From positions 1 to 64,000 of the forward strand of contig DVLT01000024.1 in assembly GCA_018715345.1 (NCBI GenBank): a DNA stretch of 64,000 nt. The letters are read 5' to 3'. The position numbers were made by a program, and so were the translations under genes. Each line of letters opens with the position of its first letter. Position 1 is the first letter of the stretch. The notes below the pieces were generated by a model. The model searched no databases. It was not told the origin of the DNA and worked only from the letters and a program-made list of their open reading frames with translations. The stretch is from Candidatus Onthocola gallistercoris (GTDB taxonomy: Bacteria > Bacillota > Clostridia > Lachnospirales > Lachnospiraceae). Below, in pieces: positions 1 to 8,575 of the stretch.

Positions 1-1
1 T

Positions 2-1525
2 AAGGAAAAGACCGGTGTGTTCACCGGAAGCTATGCCATCAACCCGATCAATGGCAAGAAAGTGCCCATCTGGCTGTCTGATTACGTTCTGGCTGATTAC
101 GGCACCGGCGCCATCATGTGCGTACCGGCCCATGACGACCGGGACTTTGAGTTCGCTAAGAAATTCGCCATACCGATCGTCCAGGTTATCGCCAAAGACG
201 GTGTGGAAATCGAGAACATGGAAGAAGCCTACACAGAAGCCGCAGGAACCATGATCAATTCCGGAGACTGGAACGGCATGGAATCCGCTGTGCTCAAAAA
301 GGAAGCGCCGGAGATGATCGAGAAGATGGGCTGCGGCCGCAAGACGGTCAACTATAAGCTCCGTGACTGGGTATTCTCCCGTCAGCGTTACTGGGGAGAA
401 CCGATCCCCATCGTTCATTGCCCGAAGTGCGGCTGCGTACCTGTACCGGAAGATCAGCTGCCGCTGCGTCTGCCGGAAGTGGAATCCTACCAGCCCACAG
501 GCACCGGCGAATCACCGCTGGCAGCCATTGACGAATGGGTGAATACCACCTGTCCGGTCTGCGGCGGACCTGCCAAGAGGGAAACCAACACCATGCCCCA
601 GTGGGCCGGTTCTTCCTGGTATTTCCTCAGATATGTGGACAATAAGAACGATAAGGAACTGGTGTCCAGGGAAAAGGCGGACAAATACCTTCCCGTGGAT
701 ATGTATATCGGCGGTGTGGAACATGCGGTACTCCATCTGCTGTATTCCCGGTTCTATACCAAATTCCTTTATGATATCGGCGTGATCGACTTTGACGAAC
801 CTTTCCAGAAGCTGTTCAACCAGGGTATGATCACCGGCAAGAACGGCATCAAGATGAGTAAGTCCAAAGGCAATGTGGTATCCCCCGATGATCTGGTCAG
901 AGACTATGGCTGCGACTCGCTGAGAATGTACGAACTGTTTGTGGGACCGCCGGAACTGGATTCCGAGTGGGACGACAGGGGAATCGAAGGCGTGTACCGT
1001 TTCCTGAACCGTTTCTGGCATATGGTCATGAACAATAAAGACGCCAATGTGCCTGAGACAAAGGAACTGGTGAAACTGCGCCATAAGATGGTTTATGATA
1101 TCACTTCCCGTCTGGAAGCTTTCAGTCTGAACACCGTTGTTTCCGGATTCATGGAATATAATAATAAATTTGTGGATCTGACGAAAAAGGGCGGCGTGGA
1201 CAAGACCACCCTTGAAACCGCGGTCATCCTGCTGGCGCCATTTGCGCCCCATATGGCAGAGGAACTGTGGGAACAGCTCGGCCATACCAACTCGGTATTT
1301 GACAACCGCTGGCCGGAGGCGGACGAGGAAGCCATGAAAGAGGACGAGATCGATATTCCGGTCCAGATCAACGGAAAGACAAAGGCAGTGATCGGCATCA
1401 CTGTCAGCGAATCCAAAGATCAGGTGCTCGCGAAGGCAAAAGAGGCCCTTGGAAACAAACTGACCGGCAATGTGATCAAAGAGATCTATGTACCCGGAAA
1501 GATTGTCAATATCGTGGCGAAATAA
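2..1525 (+). CDS. leuS: Leucyl-tRNA synthetase, 3' part (5' end outside window)
   Basis: Charges tRNA-Leu with leucine. The reading frame is already open at base 2, so the true start lies upstream; about 507 codons of a protein normally near 800 residues are present. What is seen: the end of the CP1 editing domain (DYGTGAIMCVPAHDDRD, whose Asp anchors the misacylated amino acid), a Cys pair region (CPKCGC, CPVCGG) in the zinc insertion, the WAGSSWYF and GVEHAVLHLLYSRF blocks of the class I core, the KMSKS loop as MSKSKGN, and the anticodon-binding and C-terminal domains ending IVAK. It ends at a strong hairpin shared with the opposing gene. Any promoter or T-box is out of view. Confidence 0.98.
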   Translation, partial: KEKTGVFTGSYAINPINGKKVPIWLSDYVLADYGTGAIMCVPAHDDRDFEFAKKFAIPIVQVIAKDGVEIENMEEAYTEAAGTMINSGDWNGMESAVLKKEAPEMIEKMGCGRKTVNYKLRDWVFSRQRYWGEPIPIVHCPKCGCVPVPEDQLPLRLPEVESYQPTGTGESPLAAIDEWVNTTCPVCGGPAKRETNTMPQWAGSSWYFLRYVDNKNDKELVSREKADKYLPVDMYIGGVEHAVLHLLYSRFYTKFLYDIGVIDFDEPFQKLFNQGMITGKNGIKMSKSKGNVVSPDDLVRDYGCDSLRMYELFVGPPELDSEWDDRGIEGVYRFLNRFWHMVMNNKDANVPETKELVKLRHKMVYDITSRLEAFSLNTVVSGFMEYNNKFVDLTKKGGVDKTTLETAVILLAPFAPHMAEELWEQLGHTNSVFDNRWPEADEEAMKEDEIDIPVQINGKTKAVIGITVSESKDQVLAKAKEALGNKLTGNVIKEIYVPGKIVNIVAK

Positions 1526-1540
1526 TTTTAAACTGTATAA

Positions 1541-1577
1541 AACAACAGGGTGTGCCTGACCGCACACCCTTATTGTT
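1541..1577. terminator. Bidirectional hairpin terminator, leuS / 1577-2026 gene
   Basis: AACAACAGGGTGTGC is followed after a five-base loop by its near-perfect complement GCACACCCTTATTGTT. The A-rich left and T-rich right flanks let it work for both converging transcripts. Confidence 0.8.
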
Positions 1578-2026
1578 TACTGGGAAGATTTTCCGTTCTG
1601 AGCCTGCATGAGCGCCTGGAACATCTGGAGCTGTTCCGGTGTGATGCTCACATTTTTCATCTGATTCATCAGATGGGACAGATCACTGTTTTTTGTCAGC
1701 TCCGTATACTGGTTGTAAAGTTTTACAGCAGCCAGCATGTTCAGAAAGTTGTCGATCTGCTCGGCTTCCGGCTCGGAACAGTATTTTTTGATGTCGGTCA
1801 GCAGCTCTTCCATGTCCGGGCGCTGTCCCGGCTTCAGGGAACAGATGGATACGTTTTCATCATCAAAGACGGACATGGTTTTTTTCAGCTCCAGGATGCG
1901 GGCGCACAGGGCGGCAGCCCGGCCGACTTCCGGCGCCATATAGGGGATAGCGGCTTTCAGCATCTGGGCAGGCCCGCAGTAGGAACGGGAATCGATTTCA
2001 GTCAGCGGAATGGAAGATGGAATCAT
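1577..2026 (-). CDS. Uncharacterised 149-residue protein
   Basis: I do not recognise this protein. The start was placed at the ATG at 2026 because it has an AAAGGAGG site just upstream; a longer frame from 2122 has none. The protein begins MIPSSIPLTEIDSRSYCG, looks soluble and helical, has no signal peptide or membrane segment, has two internal Cys, and ends in a Gln/Met-rich tail (ITPEQLQMFQALMQAQNG). It sits downstream of a small Cys-rich protein on the same strand, which has a sporulation-type promoter, so a sporulation role is possible but only by association. It shares a terminator with leuS. Confidence 0.75.
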   Translation of the reverse strand: MIPSSIPLTEIDSRSYCGPAQMLKAAIPYMAPEVGRAAALCARILELKKTMSVFDDENVSICSLKPGQRPDMEELLTDIKKYCSEPEAEQIDNFLNMLAAVKLYNQYTELTKNSDLSHLMNQMKNVSITPEQLQMFQALMQAQNGKSSQ

Positions 2027-2094
2027 AGCGACCTCCTTTTGATAATATCGAGCGGGACTTGTACATCTGCGCAAAAAGGCAGAATGTACCGAAA

Positions 2095-2114
2095 CCCGGG
2101 GAGAGTTCCCCGGG
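2095..2114. terminator. GC-rich hairpin between the two minus-strand genes
   Basis: CCCGGGGA-GAG-TTCCCCGGG-type perfect stem. On the minus strand it is followed only by TTTCGG, so it may slow or partly stop transcription coming from the Cys-rich gene rather than terminate it fully. Confidence 0.4.
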
Positions 2115-2138
2115 CCCGGCACAATGGCAGTCTGATGA

Positions 2139-2366
2139 TCAGAAGCAGCTGTTGCCGCACAGACAGCTGATCAGAAGGATAAGGATCAGCAGATCGCAGC
2201 TGCTGTTATTTCCGCAGTTGCTAAATGTTGAGCCGTTGCCTCCGCAGAAGAGAAGAAGAAGAATGATCCACATACAGGAGCATCCGTCGCCTCCGTTGAA
2301 AAGTCCGGTGTTGTTGCCGCATCCGCAGTCGTTGTTGCAGCATCCTGTTGCAGCTAAATCGCTCAT
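2139..2366 (-). CDS. Small Cys-, Gly- and Asn-rich hydrophobic protein, possible spore-coat protein
   Basis: A 75-residue protein with eleven cysteines in motifs such as ATGCCNNDCGCGNN, GDGCSCMW and SCLCGNSCF, interleaved with two runs of Leu/Ile (WIILLLLF and LLILILLI). I chose the ATG at 2366 rather than the in-frame ATG at 2381, because the GGAGG that would serve as ribosome binding site lies between the two. Similar tiny Cys-rich proteins are common in sporulating Clostridia and some are coat or crust components; that is family-level knowledge, not proof. A sigma-K-like promoter precedes it, which fits late mother-cell expression. It could also be a peptide-like membrane protein of other function. 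Confidence 0.7.
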   Translation of the reverse strand: MSDLAATGCCNNDCGCGNNTGLFNGGDGCSCMWIILLLLFCGGNGSTFSNCGNNSSCDLLILILLISCLCGNSCF

Positions 2367-2406
2367 GTTTTCTGCCTCCATGATATTTTTATTTTTGATT
2401 TTGATT

Positions 2407-2433
2407 TATTATATGGATGATGGCCTGTCTCGT
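2407..2433 (-). promoter_or_regulatory. Candidate sigma-K promoter for the Cys-rich gene
   Basis: Read on the minus strand, the -10 is CATATAATA, an exact fit to CATANNNTA, with AC 16 bases upstream. The same bases contain TATAAT, but no sigma-A -35 is found at 16-18 bp, so the sporulation reading is preferred. Confidence 0.45.
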
Positions 2434-2498
2434 TGACACAATTTGAAAAAGAGTTTGACCGGGATCCGGGGCCGATATGAAATGGAAAGAAGGGATAG

Positions 2499-3056
2499 AT
2501 GATGCAGATGGTAAGTCTGGTCCATCAGATAGCCAAAGGCTGCCTGACGAAAGGCAGCCGGGCGGTGGACGCCACCATGGGAAACGGTGGCGATACGGAG
2601 TTTCTGTGCGGTCTGGTGGGAGAAACGGGAAAGGTATACGCCTTTGATATACAGAAGGAAGCGGTGGAACACACCCGAAAACGGCTGGAGGCGGCCGGCT
2701 ATGGGGAACGGGCAGAACTATTCTGCTGTTCCCATGCGCAGGCGGCCGGGAAGATCGACGAAGAGATCGATCTGTTTGTGTTTAATCTGGGATACCTTCC
2801 CGGAGGCGACAAGCGTATCATTACCCGGAAGGAAAGCACCCTTGCCGCCGCCGACGGACTTCTCGGCAAGTTAAAAAGCAAAGGTACAGGGCTGATCCTG
2901 TCCTACTATGGCCATGCGGGAGGTATGGAAGAAAAAAACGGATTAGAGGCTTATCTGAAGCAGCTTCCGGGGAAATCTTATGATGTCCTGCAGATCGGTA
3001 TGGTCAACAGGGATCATTTCCCGCCGGTTTTATATGTCGTAAAAAAATTGACATGA
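2499..3056 (+). CDS. mnmM: tRNA (mnm5s2U34)-methyltransferase, YtqB/MnmM family
   Basis: A 185-residue class I SAM-dependent methyltransferase. The SAM motif I is DATMGNGGDT near residue 25-34, the acidic ribose-binding residue is in VYAFDIQ, and the family hallmark NLGYLPGGDK is near residue 90. This is the YtqB family, shown in Gram-positive bacteria to carry out the last methylation of mnm5s2U at the tRNA wobble position. The length matches the family. ATG occurs twice at the start (2499 and 2502), preceded by a modest GAAGGGA site. It stands alone between a minus-strand pair and a regulator gene, with which it may be co-transcribed. Confidence 0.88.
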   Translation: MMQMVSLVHQIAKGCLTKGSRAVDATMGNGGDTEFLCGLVGETGKVYAFDIQKEAVEHTRKRLEAAGYGERAELFCCSHAQAAGKIDEEIDLFVFNLGYLPGGDKRIITRKESTLAAADGLLGKLKSKGTGLILSYYGHAGGMEEKNGLEAYLKQLPGKSYDVLQIGMVNRDHFPPVLYVVKKLT

Positions 3057-3090
3057 GCAACAGCTTTCGACAAATTTTACATATTTGCTG

Positions 3091-3099
3091 TGATATAAT
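3091..3099 (+). promoter_or_regulatory. Extended -10 promoter for the HTH gene
   Basis: TGATATAAT matches the extended -10 form TGNTATAAT. No good -35 is seen 17 bases upstream, which is normal for this class. It lies 30 bp before the start codon at 3131. Confidence 0.6.
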
Positions 3100-3130
3100 C
3101 GGGGCAGTCTTAGAAATGAGGGAGTGCTTT

Positions 3131-3364
3131 ATGATTATTGAAGAACACAGGATGACACAACTGGGATATGCCTTGAGGGAGTACAGGGTACGGCACAACA
3201 TGACGCAGCAGGATCTGGCGGAACAGCTGGGCGTCAGCACGAATACGATCCATCTGTGGGAGACGCGGGTATGCAAGCCTTCCATGGGATCGCTGCTCCT
3301 CTTATCCGATCTGCTCGACATGCCCCTTCTGGATATCATTTCCAAGTCAAAACAGCGGTTTTGA
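3131..3364 (+). CDS. Small Cro/CI-type HTH regulator
   Basis: A 77-residue single-domain DNA-binding protein. The HTH_3 fold is visible as LGYALREYRVRHNMTQQDLAEQLGVS, followed by the recognition helix TNTIHLWETRVCKPSM and a hydrophobic C-terminal helix. I start it at the ATG at 3131, which has an AGGGAG site 7 bases upstream; the frame can be extended to 3053 but that stretch contains the promoter. It has no ligand-binding or dimerisation domain beyond the HTH. Its target is unknown; galE follows after 130 bp. Confidence 0.85.
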   Translation: MIIEEHRMTQLGYALREYRVRHNMTQQDLAEQLGVSTNTIHLWETRVCKPSMGSLLLLSDLLDMPLLDIISKSKQRF

Positions 3365-3495
3365 CAGTTCGAAAGACGGGCAAGGGTTTACAATTTGGCC
3401 TGTTCATTTAACAGCGGCTGTGGTAGAATAGGTTCATGCGGTCGGCGGAAGGTCATCCTTCTTATGACACAGATCAGATAAAAGGAGGCAGTATC

Positions 3496-4524
3496 ATGGC
3501 TGTTTTGGTGACAGGCGGCGCCGGATATATCGGAAGCCATACCTGCGTGGAACTTCTGAAGGCGGGATACGAAGTTGTTGTGGTGGACAACCTCTGCAAT
3601 TCCTGCGAGGAGGCTTTAAGGAGAGTTGAGGAGATCACAGGGAAGGACCTGACATTTTATAAAGTGGACATATTGGATCGGGAAGGTCTGGAGAAAGTCT
3701 TTGAAGAAGAGGATATCGATTCGGTGATCCATTTTGCCGGTCTGAAGGCGGTTGGCGAATCGGTGGAGAAACCGTTGGAATATTATCACAATAATGTGGC
3801 GGGAACCCTTGTGCTGTGTGATGTGATGCGGCGCCACGGCGTCAAGAGCATTGTGTTCAGCTCTTCGGCAACAGTCTATGGTAATCCCCAAACGGTTCCC
3901 ATCAAGGAGGATTTTCCCCTTTCTGTGACGAATCCCTACGGACGGACAAAGCTGATGCTGGAGGAGATCCTTCAGGATCTTTATGTGGCGGATCCGGAGT
4001 GGAAGGTGATCCTTCTGCGTTACTTTAATCCCATCGGCGCCCACGAAAGCGGCCGGATCGGTGAGAATCCCAGGGGTATTCCAAACAACCTGATGCCTTA
4101 TATCACCCAGGTGGCTGTGGGCAAGCTTCAGAAGCTGAGAGTATTCGGTAATGATTACGATACGCCGGACGGCACTGGCGTACGGGATTATATTCATGTG
4201 GTGGATCTGGCAGAAGGCCATGTGTGCGCATTGAAGAAGCTGGCTTCCATGGACGGGGGCGTAAAGATCTACAATCTGGGAACCGGTGTGGGTTACAGTG
4301 TCCTGGAAGTGGTTAAGGCCTTTGAGGAAGCGTCAGGGGTGGAGATCCCTTACGAGATCTGTCCCCGCCGGGCGGGAGATATCCCCACCTGTTATGCAGA
4401 TGCGTCGCTGGCGGGCAAGGAACTGGGATGGAAGGCAAAGTACGACATCCGCCGGATGTGCGCCGATTCCTGGCGCTGGCAGAAGAACAATCCCATGGGA
4501 TACGGATCGGGCGAGGATCTGTAG
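3496..4524 (+). CDS. galE: UDP-glucose 4-epimerase
   Basis: Interconverts UDP-glucose and UDP-galactose, feeding galactose use and cell-surface glycan synthesis in the cytoplasm. The 342-residue protein is a full-length extended short-chain dehydrogenase: NAD-binding GGAGYIGSH at residues 7-15, catalytic Ser124 within SSSATVYG and the YxxxK pair Tyr148/Lys152 in NPYGRTK. The start at 3496 follows AAAGGAGG; the frame extends 20 codons upstream without a ribosome site. It is a single gene here, with no galK or galT neighbours, ending at a hairpin. Confidence 0.97.
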   Translation: MAVLVTGGAGYIGSHTCVELLKAGYEVVVVDNLCNSCEEALRRVEEITGKDLTFYKVDILDREGLEKVFEEEDIDSVIHFAGLKAVGESVEKPLEYYHNNVAGTLVLCDVMRRHGVKSIVFSSSATVYGNPQTVPIKEDFPLSVTNPYGRTKLMLEEILQDLYVADPEWKVILLRYFNPIGAHESGRIGENPRGIPNNLMPYITQVAVGKLQKLRVFGNDYDTPDGTGVRDYIHVVDLAEGHVCALKKLASMDGGVKIYNLGTGVGYSVLEVVKAFEEASGVEIPYEICPRRAGDIPTCYADASLAGKELGWKAKYDIRRMCADSWRWQKNNPMGYGSGEDL

Positions 4525-4577
4525 CGCCTGAAAGGGCAGAACGATAATGGAAAGTTAAAGATCTTATGGTCAAAAGA

Positions 4578-4618
4578 AACAGGCTGGGCTGCACAAGCAG
4601 ACCAGCCTGTTGGTATTT
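4578..4618. terminator. Hairpin terminator between galE and the subtilase
   Basis: AACAGGCTGG and CCAGCCTGTT form a ten-base perfect stem around a 14-base loop, followed by GGTATTTT on the plus strand. The convergent minus-strand gene ends just beyond it. Confidence 0.7.
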
Positions 4619-4644
4619 TGAAGATGATGCCCAATGGGAGGGGA

Positions 4645-5577
4645 TCAGTCCGGTTGATGGTAGCGATGGGAATTTTTCAGCATTTTTTCCACGTTGAGCA
4701 AGCCAAAACCTTGCTGATTTCTTGGAAGATGCAGATCTGTGGCGGTCATTTGTATGCATTTTTTAACTTCTTCATTGGTCATGTCCGGCTCCTTGGATAG
4801 CAGCAGGGCCGCCGCGCCGGATACGATGGGCGTGGACATGGATGTGCCGCTCCGTCCCGCATATCCGCCCTGTTCGCTGAAAAAAGGCGGACTGCAGGAA
4901 ATGATATTGGAGCCGGGAGCCACGATATCCGGTTTAGGTACCAGACGTCTGGTGGGCCCGCGACCAGAATAATTGTTGATGCGCACACCGTTATAGTAGA
5001 TCGTTTTCTGGTCGTCAGATGAACCAACGGTGATCACCTTCCGACTGATGCCGGGGGAGGTGACAGACATCCGTCTGGGACCGTTGTTTCCAGCGGCAGC
5101 CACGACCACGATACCGGAATCCCAGGCTTCATTGACACATTGGACCAGGATGGATTTTTCTTCATCCACATCAGTGTTTTCTGAACCCACAGAGATATTT
5201 AGGATCCGAATATTGTATACAAGGCGTATGTCGATGATCCAGCGGATGGCTTGAAGAATATGACGGACCGAACCGTTGCCGTTGCTGTCAAGCACTTTGC
5301 CCACGATCAGATGGCATTCCGGAGCCATTCCTGCGTAACGGCCGTCCGACATATGGCCGCTGCCGCCGATGATGCCGCATACATGGGTGCCATGCCCATT
5401 ATCATCATAGCAAGAGTTGCGGTGATGGAGAAAATCTTTGAAAATGGCTATTCTATTGGAAGGATACAAAAAATCCGGATGTGGATAAATACCTGTATCG
5501 AGAACGGCGACGCCAATGGACTTTCCAGTGTAGGCAGGTGGAAAGGCCGCATGCACGATTTTATGCGATAAGTTCAT
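4645..5577 (-). CDS. S8 subtilisin-like serine protease without signal peptide
   Basis: A 310-residue subtilase. The catalytic triad is Asp27 (AVLDTGI), His62 (NGHGTHVCG) and Ser246 (SGTSMSTP), with the oxyanion Asn164 in AAGNNGP. There is no signal peptide and no pro-domain of usual size, so the protein most resembles the intracellular AprX-type enzymes of Firmicutes and probably acts in the cytoplasm on damaged or sporulation-stage proteins. The start at 5577 has a poor ribosome site (GGGCGA), but no other in-frame start precedes the catalytic Asp. It is convergent with galE and divergent from icd. Confidence 0.93.
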   Translation of the reverse strand: MNLSHKIVHAAFPPAYTGKSIGVAVLDTGIYPHPDFLYPSNRIAIFKDFLHHRNSCYDDNGHGTHVCGIIGGSGHMSDGRYAGMAPECHLIVGKVLDSNGNGSVRHILQAIRWIIDIRLVYNIRILNISVGSENTDVDEEKSILVQCVNEAWDSGIVVVAAAGNNGPRRMSVTSPGISRKVITVGSSDDQKTIYYNGVRINNYSGRGPTRRLVPKPDIVAPGSNIISCSPPFFSEQGGYAGRSGTSMSTPIVSGAAALLLSKEPDMTNEEVKKCIQMTATDLHLPRNQQGFGLLNVEKMLKNSHRYHQPD

Positions 5578-5710
5578 AGTATCGCCCGTTTTATTTTTAA
5601 TATATGAAAATGACGAAAAAAATTGAATGTCCGTAAAAATCGGCGGGATGACGCAGCTTATTTTCCCTGTGACGGGACGGAAAAGGGGCGGCCTTTTGTC
5701 GGATGGTATC

Positions 5711-5739
5711 TTGCATATTAAAAAAAGTTATTATATAAT
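5711..5739 (+). promoter_or_regulatory. Sigma-A promoter of icd
   Basis: TTGCAT (5711-5716) and TATAAT (5734-5739) are separated by exactly 17 bp, giving a leader of about 27 bases before the AAGGAGG site of icd. Confidence 0.8.
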
Positions 5740-5772
5740 CTATGTCAGGTGAAACGAAGGAGGATACGTGAC

Positions 5773-6981
5773 ATGGATAAGATTAAGATGACAACGCCGC
5801 TGGTGGAGATGGACGGCGATGAGATGACTCGTATACTGTGGAAGATGATCAAGGATGAACTCCTGCTTCCTTTTATTGATCTGAATACGGAATATTATGA
5901 TCTGGGACTGGAGCATCGGAATGCCACCGATGATCAGGTGACAGTGGACTCCGCGCTGGCCACAAAGAAATATGGCGTGGCGGTCAAGTGCGCGACCATC
6001 ACACCCAATGCAGCCCGTGTAAAGGAATATGATCTGAAAGAAATGTGGAAGAGCCCCAACGGAACGATCCGTGCCATACTGGATGGAACCGTTTTCCGGG
6101 CGCCCATTGTCGTAAAAGGGATCGAGCCCAACGTAAAGACATGGAAGAAACCGATCACCATTGCCAGACATGCCTATGGGGATGTGTATAAGGGAACAGA
6201 GATGAAGATCCCGGGACCGGGAAAGGTGGAACTGGTTTATACAGCCGAGGATGGCAGTGAGACGAGGGAACTGATCCACAACTTTACAGGAGCCGGTATT
6301 GTCCAGGGCATGCACAATCTCAGCGACTCCATTTCCAGCTTTGCCCACAGCTGTTTCAAATATGCTCTGGATACAAAGCAGGATCTGTGGTTTGCCACAA
6401 AAGATACGATTTCCAAGAAGTATGACCACACATTTAAAGACATTTTCCAGGACATCTATGATGCGGATTATAAAGAAGCCTTTGAGGCAGCCGGCATCGA
6501 GTACTTCTATACTCTGATCGACGATGCGGTAGCCCGTGTCATGAAGTCTGAAGGCGGCTATATCTGGGCCTGCAAGAACTATGACGGCGATGTGATGAGT
6601 GATATGATCTCATCTGCTTTTGGTTCTTTGGCCATGATGACATCTGTCCTTGTATCCCCCGATGGATACTATGAATATGAGGCGGCCCATGGAACAGTAC
6701 AGCGCCATTACTATAAGTACCTGAATGGCGAGGAGACATCCACCAATTCTGTGGCAACGATCTTCGCATGGACAGGCGCTCTGCGCAAACGGGGCGAACT
6801 GGATGGCAATGCGGCTTTGGCTGAATTTGCGGATAAGCTGGAAAAGGCCACGATCGATACCATCGAGAGCGGAAAGATGACACGCGACCTGTCCTTGCTG
6901 ACTACGCTTGAGGATGTGACCATACTCAACAGTGAGGACTTTATCAAAGCTATCCGGGAGACTTTGGAAAAATCATTATAA
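5773..6981 (+). CDS. icd: NADP-dependent isocitrate dehydrogenase
   Basis: Oxidises isocitrate to 2-oxoglutarate and CO2 with NADP+. The 402-residue protein is of the type II (eukaryote-like, homodimeric) branch: it starts [20 protein letters not shown] and has the substrate loop KSPNGTIR, metal/substrate region [28 protein letters not shown] and the [12 protein letters not shown] signature with [12 protein letters not shown] for NADP binding. The ATG at 5773 follows AAGGAGG. The next gene is Re-citrate synthase; together they provide two of the three steps from oxaloacetate to 2-oxoglutarate, aconitase being elsewhere. It has its own promoter and terminator. Confidence 0.97.
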   Translation: MDKIKMTTPLVEMDGDEMTRILWKMIKDELLLPFIDLNTEYYDLGLEHRNATDDQVTVDSALATKKYGVAVKCATITPNAARVKEYDLKEMWKSPNGTIRAILDGTVFRAPIVVKGIEPNVKTWKKPITIARHAYGDVYKGTEMKIPGPGKVELVYTAEDGSETRELIHNFTGAGIVQGMHNLSDSISSFAHSCFKYALDTKQDLWFATKDTISKKYDHTFKDIFQDIYDADYKEAFEAAGIEYFYTLIDDAVARVMKSEGGYIWACKNYDGDVMSDMISSAFGSLAMMTSVLVSPDGYYEYEAAHGTVQRHYYKYLNGEETSTNSVATIFAWTGALRKRGELDGNAALAEFADKLEKATIDTIESGKMTRDLSLLTTLEDVTILNSEDFIKAIRETLEKSL

Positions 6982-7006
6982 TTTTTGATCCATAACTGTG
7001 GAATAT

Positions 7007-7048
7007 AGACTGCCGATCGGATGTGAAAGACCGAACGGCAGTCTTTTT
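7007..7048 (+). terminator. Rho-independent terminator of icd
   Basis: AGACTGCCG-type left arm (7007-7020) pairs with CCGAACGGCAGTCT (7031-7044) and runs into TTTTT. Confidence 0.9.
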
Positions 7049-7103
7049 GTGTTATCCATTCAAAATGTATTAAATGTTATAAATAATACATAATGTTTTA
7101 CAC

Positions 7104-7132
7104 TTGACATCTGTTGTATAATTGTATACAAT
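7104..7132 (+). promoter_or_regulatory. Promoter of the Re-citrate synthase operon
   Basis: TTGACA (7104-7109), a 17-bp spacer and TACAAT (7127-7132). The -10 lies at the centre of the 26-bp palindrome described separately. Confidence 0.75.
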
Positions 7133-7139
7133 TATACAA
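7114..7139. promoter_or_regulatory. Perfect 26-bp palindrome, predicted GntR-family operator
   Basis: The 13-base arm TTGTATAATTGTA is followed directly by its exact reverse complement. The centre, ATTGTATACAAT, fits the TNGTNNNACNA-type half-site symmetry known for FadR-subgroup GntR regulators. It covers the spacer and -10 of the promoter, so bound repressor would block RNA polymerase. The obvious candidate ligand is the FCD-type GntR protein encoded two genes downstream. Confidence 0.75.
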
Positions 7140-7168
7140 GACAAATTTTTAGAGATGGAAGTGAAGTC

Positions 7169-8563
7169 ATGGAAAAAGAAAATGTTGTAATGAACCCACA
7201 GACTAATTTACTGGCTTTGGAAGAACATCTTTATACGCTTCAGGATGTGAAAAAACCGAATGTTTACCGGCATATGTTTCCCTATTCGGAAGTGCCTAAG
7301 ATCGTTTTTAATCAGCGTGTGGTACCGATGCACATGCCAAAGGATATATGGATCACCGATACGACTTTTCGAGATGGACAGCAGTCCAGAACACCTTATT
7401 CCACAGAGCAGATCGTGAGGATTTATGATTATCTGCACCAGTTGGGAGGACCAAAGGGCATTATCCGTCAGAGTGAATTTTTCCTTTACAGTGAAAAGGA
7501 TCGGAACGCGGTATACAAATGTTTGGAAAAAGGTTACGATTTCCCGGAAGTAACCGCATGGATCCGGGCGAATAAAAAAGATTTCCAACTGGTCAAGGAT
7601 ATCGGTATCAAAGAAACAGGTATATTGGTCAGCTGTTCCGATTACCATATCTTTTATAAGATGAAAATGACACGTAAACAGGCCATGGAGCAGTATCTGA
7701 GTGTGGTAAGGGAATGTTTGGAAACCGGTGTACGGCCAAGGTGCCATTTGGAGGATATTACCCGTTCGGATATTTACGGTTTTGTCATTCCGTTCTGTCA
7801 GGAATTGCAGAAGCTGGGTGAGGAATACGGTATACCGGTGAAGATCCGTGCCTGTGACACCATGGGATACGGGGTGAATTTCCCAGGCGCAGCCATTCCC
7901 CGTTCTGTTCCCGGCATTATCTATGGGCTTCGGGTCCATGCAGGTGTTCCTTCCGAATTGATCGAGTGGCATGGACACAATGACTTTTATAAGTCTGTGG
8001 TCAATTCCAGCACAGCCTGGCTGTATGGCGCCAGTGCGGTGAACTGTGCTCTGTTTGGTATCGGAGAACGCACCGGCAATACTCCTTTGGAAGCCATGAT
8101 CTTTGAATATGCCCAGTTAAAAGGAACTCTGGATGGTATGGACACCACGGTCATCACGGAACTGGCTGAGTACTACGAAAAAGAGGTGGGCGAACATATC
8201 CCGGAAAGAACGCCATTTGTGGGTAAAAATTTCAATGTGACCCGGGCTGGCATCCATGCGGACGGATTGCTGAAAAATGAAGAGATCTACAATATATTTG
8301 ATACTGAGAAATTCCTGAATCGGCCGGTGGTGGTGGCTGTGTCCAAGACATCCGGTCTGGCGGGCATTGCCCATTGGATCAACACCCATTACCATCTGAC
8401 GGGAGATCAGGCGCTGGATAAGACCCACCCGGTCATTTCTAAGGTTAAAGAATGGGTGGATAAAGAATATGAAACCGGCCGGGTGACATCCCTGACAGAC
8501 GAGGAGCTGATCGCTGCCATCGATTACGCTTGTCAGGAATGCGGCTATACGATTGGCGAATAG
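7169..8563 (+). CDS. Re-citrate synthase (homocitrate/isopropylmalate synthase-like)
   Basis: A 464-residue HMGL-like TIM-barrel enzyme predicted to condense oxaloacetate and acetyl-CoA to citrate with Re stereochemistry, as in Clostridium kluyveri. The barrel starts WITDTTFRDGQQSR, with the metal-binding Asp-Arg at its first strand and the second metal site in EWHGHNDF (two His). The region CHLEDITRSDIYG and the ending without a LeuA allosteric domain separate it from 2-isopropylmalate synthases. Context supports citrate rather than isopropylmalate: icd is directly upstream and no leuBCD genes are present. Homocitrate synthase remains a possible alternative. The GntR gene follows after 12 bases, so the two form an operon. 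Confidence 0.85.
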   Translation: MEKENVVMNPQTNLLALEEHLYTLQDVKKPNVYRHMFPYSEVPKIVFNQRVVPMHMPKDIWITDTTFRDGQQSRTPYSTEQIVRIYDYLHQLGGPKGIIRQSEFFLYSEKDRNAVYKCLEKGYDFPEVTAWIRANKKDFQLVKDIGIKETGILVSCSDYHIFYKMKMTRKQAMEQYLSVVRECLETGVRPRCHLEDITRSDIYGFVIPFCQELQKLGEEYGIPVKIRACDTMGYGVNFPGAAIPRSVPGIIYGLRVHAGVPSELIEWHGHNDFYKSVVNSSTAWLYGASAVNCALFGIGERTGNTPLEAMIFEYAQLKGTLDGMDTTVITELAEYYEKEVGEHIPERTPFVGKNFNVTRAGIHADGLLKNEEIYNIFDTEKFLNRPVVVAVSKTSGLAGIAHWINTHYHLTGDQALDKTHPVISKVKEWVDKEYETGRVTSLTDEELIAAIDYACQECGYTIGE

Positions 8564-8575
8564 GAGGCTGGCTGG

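Noticed and set aside
512-1567. Long minus-strand open frame (351 codons) inside leuS
   Set aside because: It is the shadow of a highly conserved gene; it has no ribosome site and no recognisable domain.
3361-3429. TTGACA at 3361 as the -35 of galE
   Set aside because: No -10 at suitable spacing; the closest TAGAAT is about 57 bp away, so no promoter is claimed.
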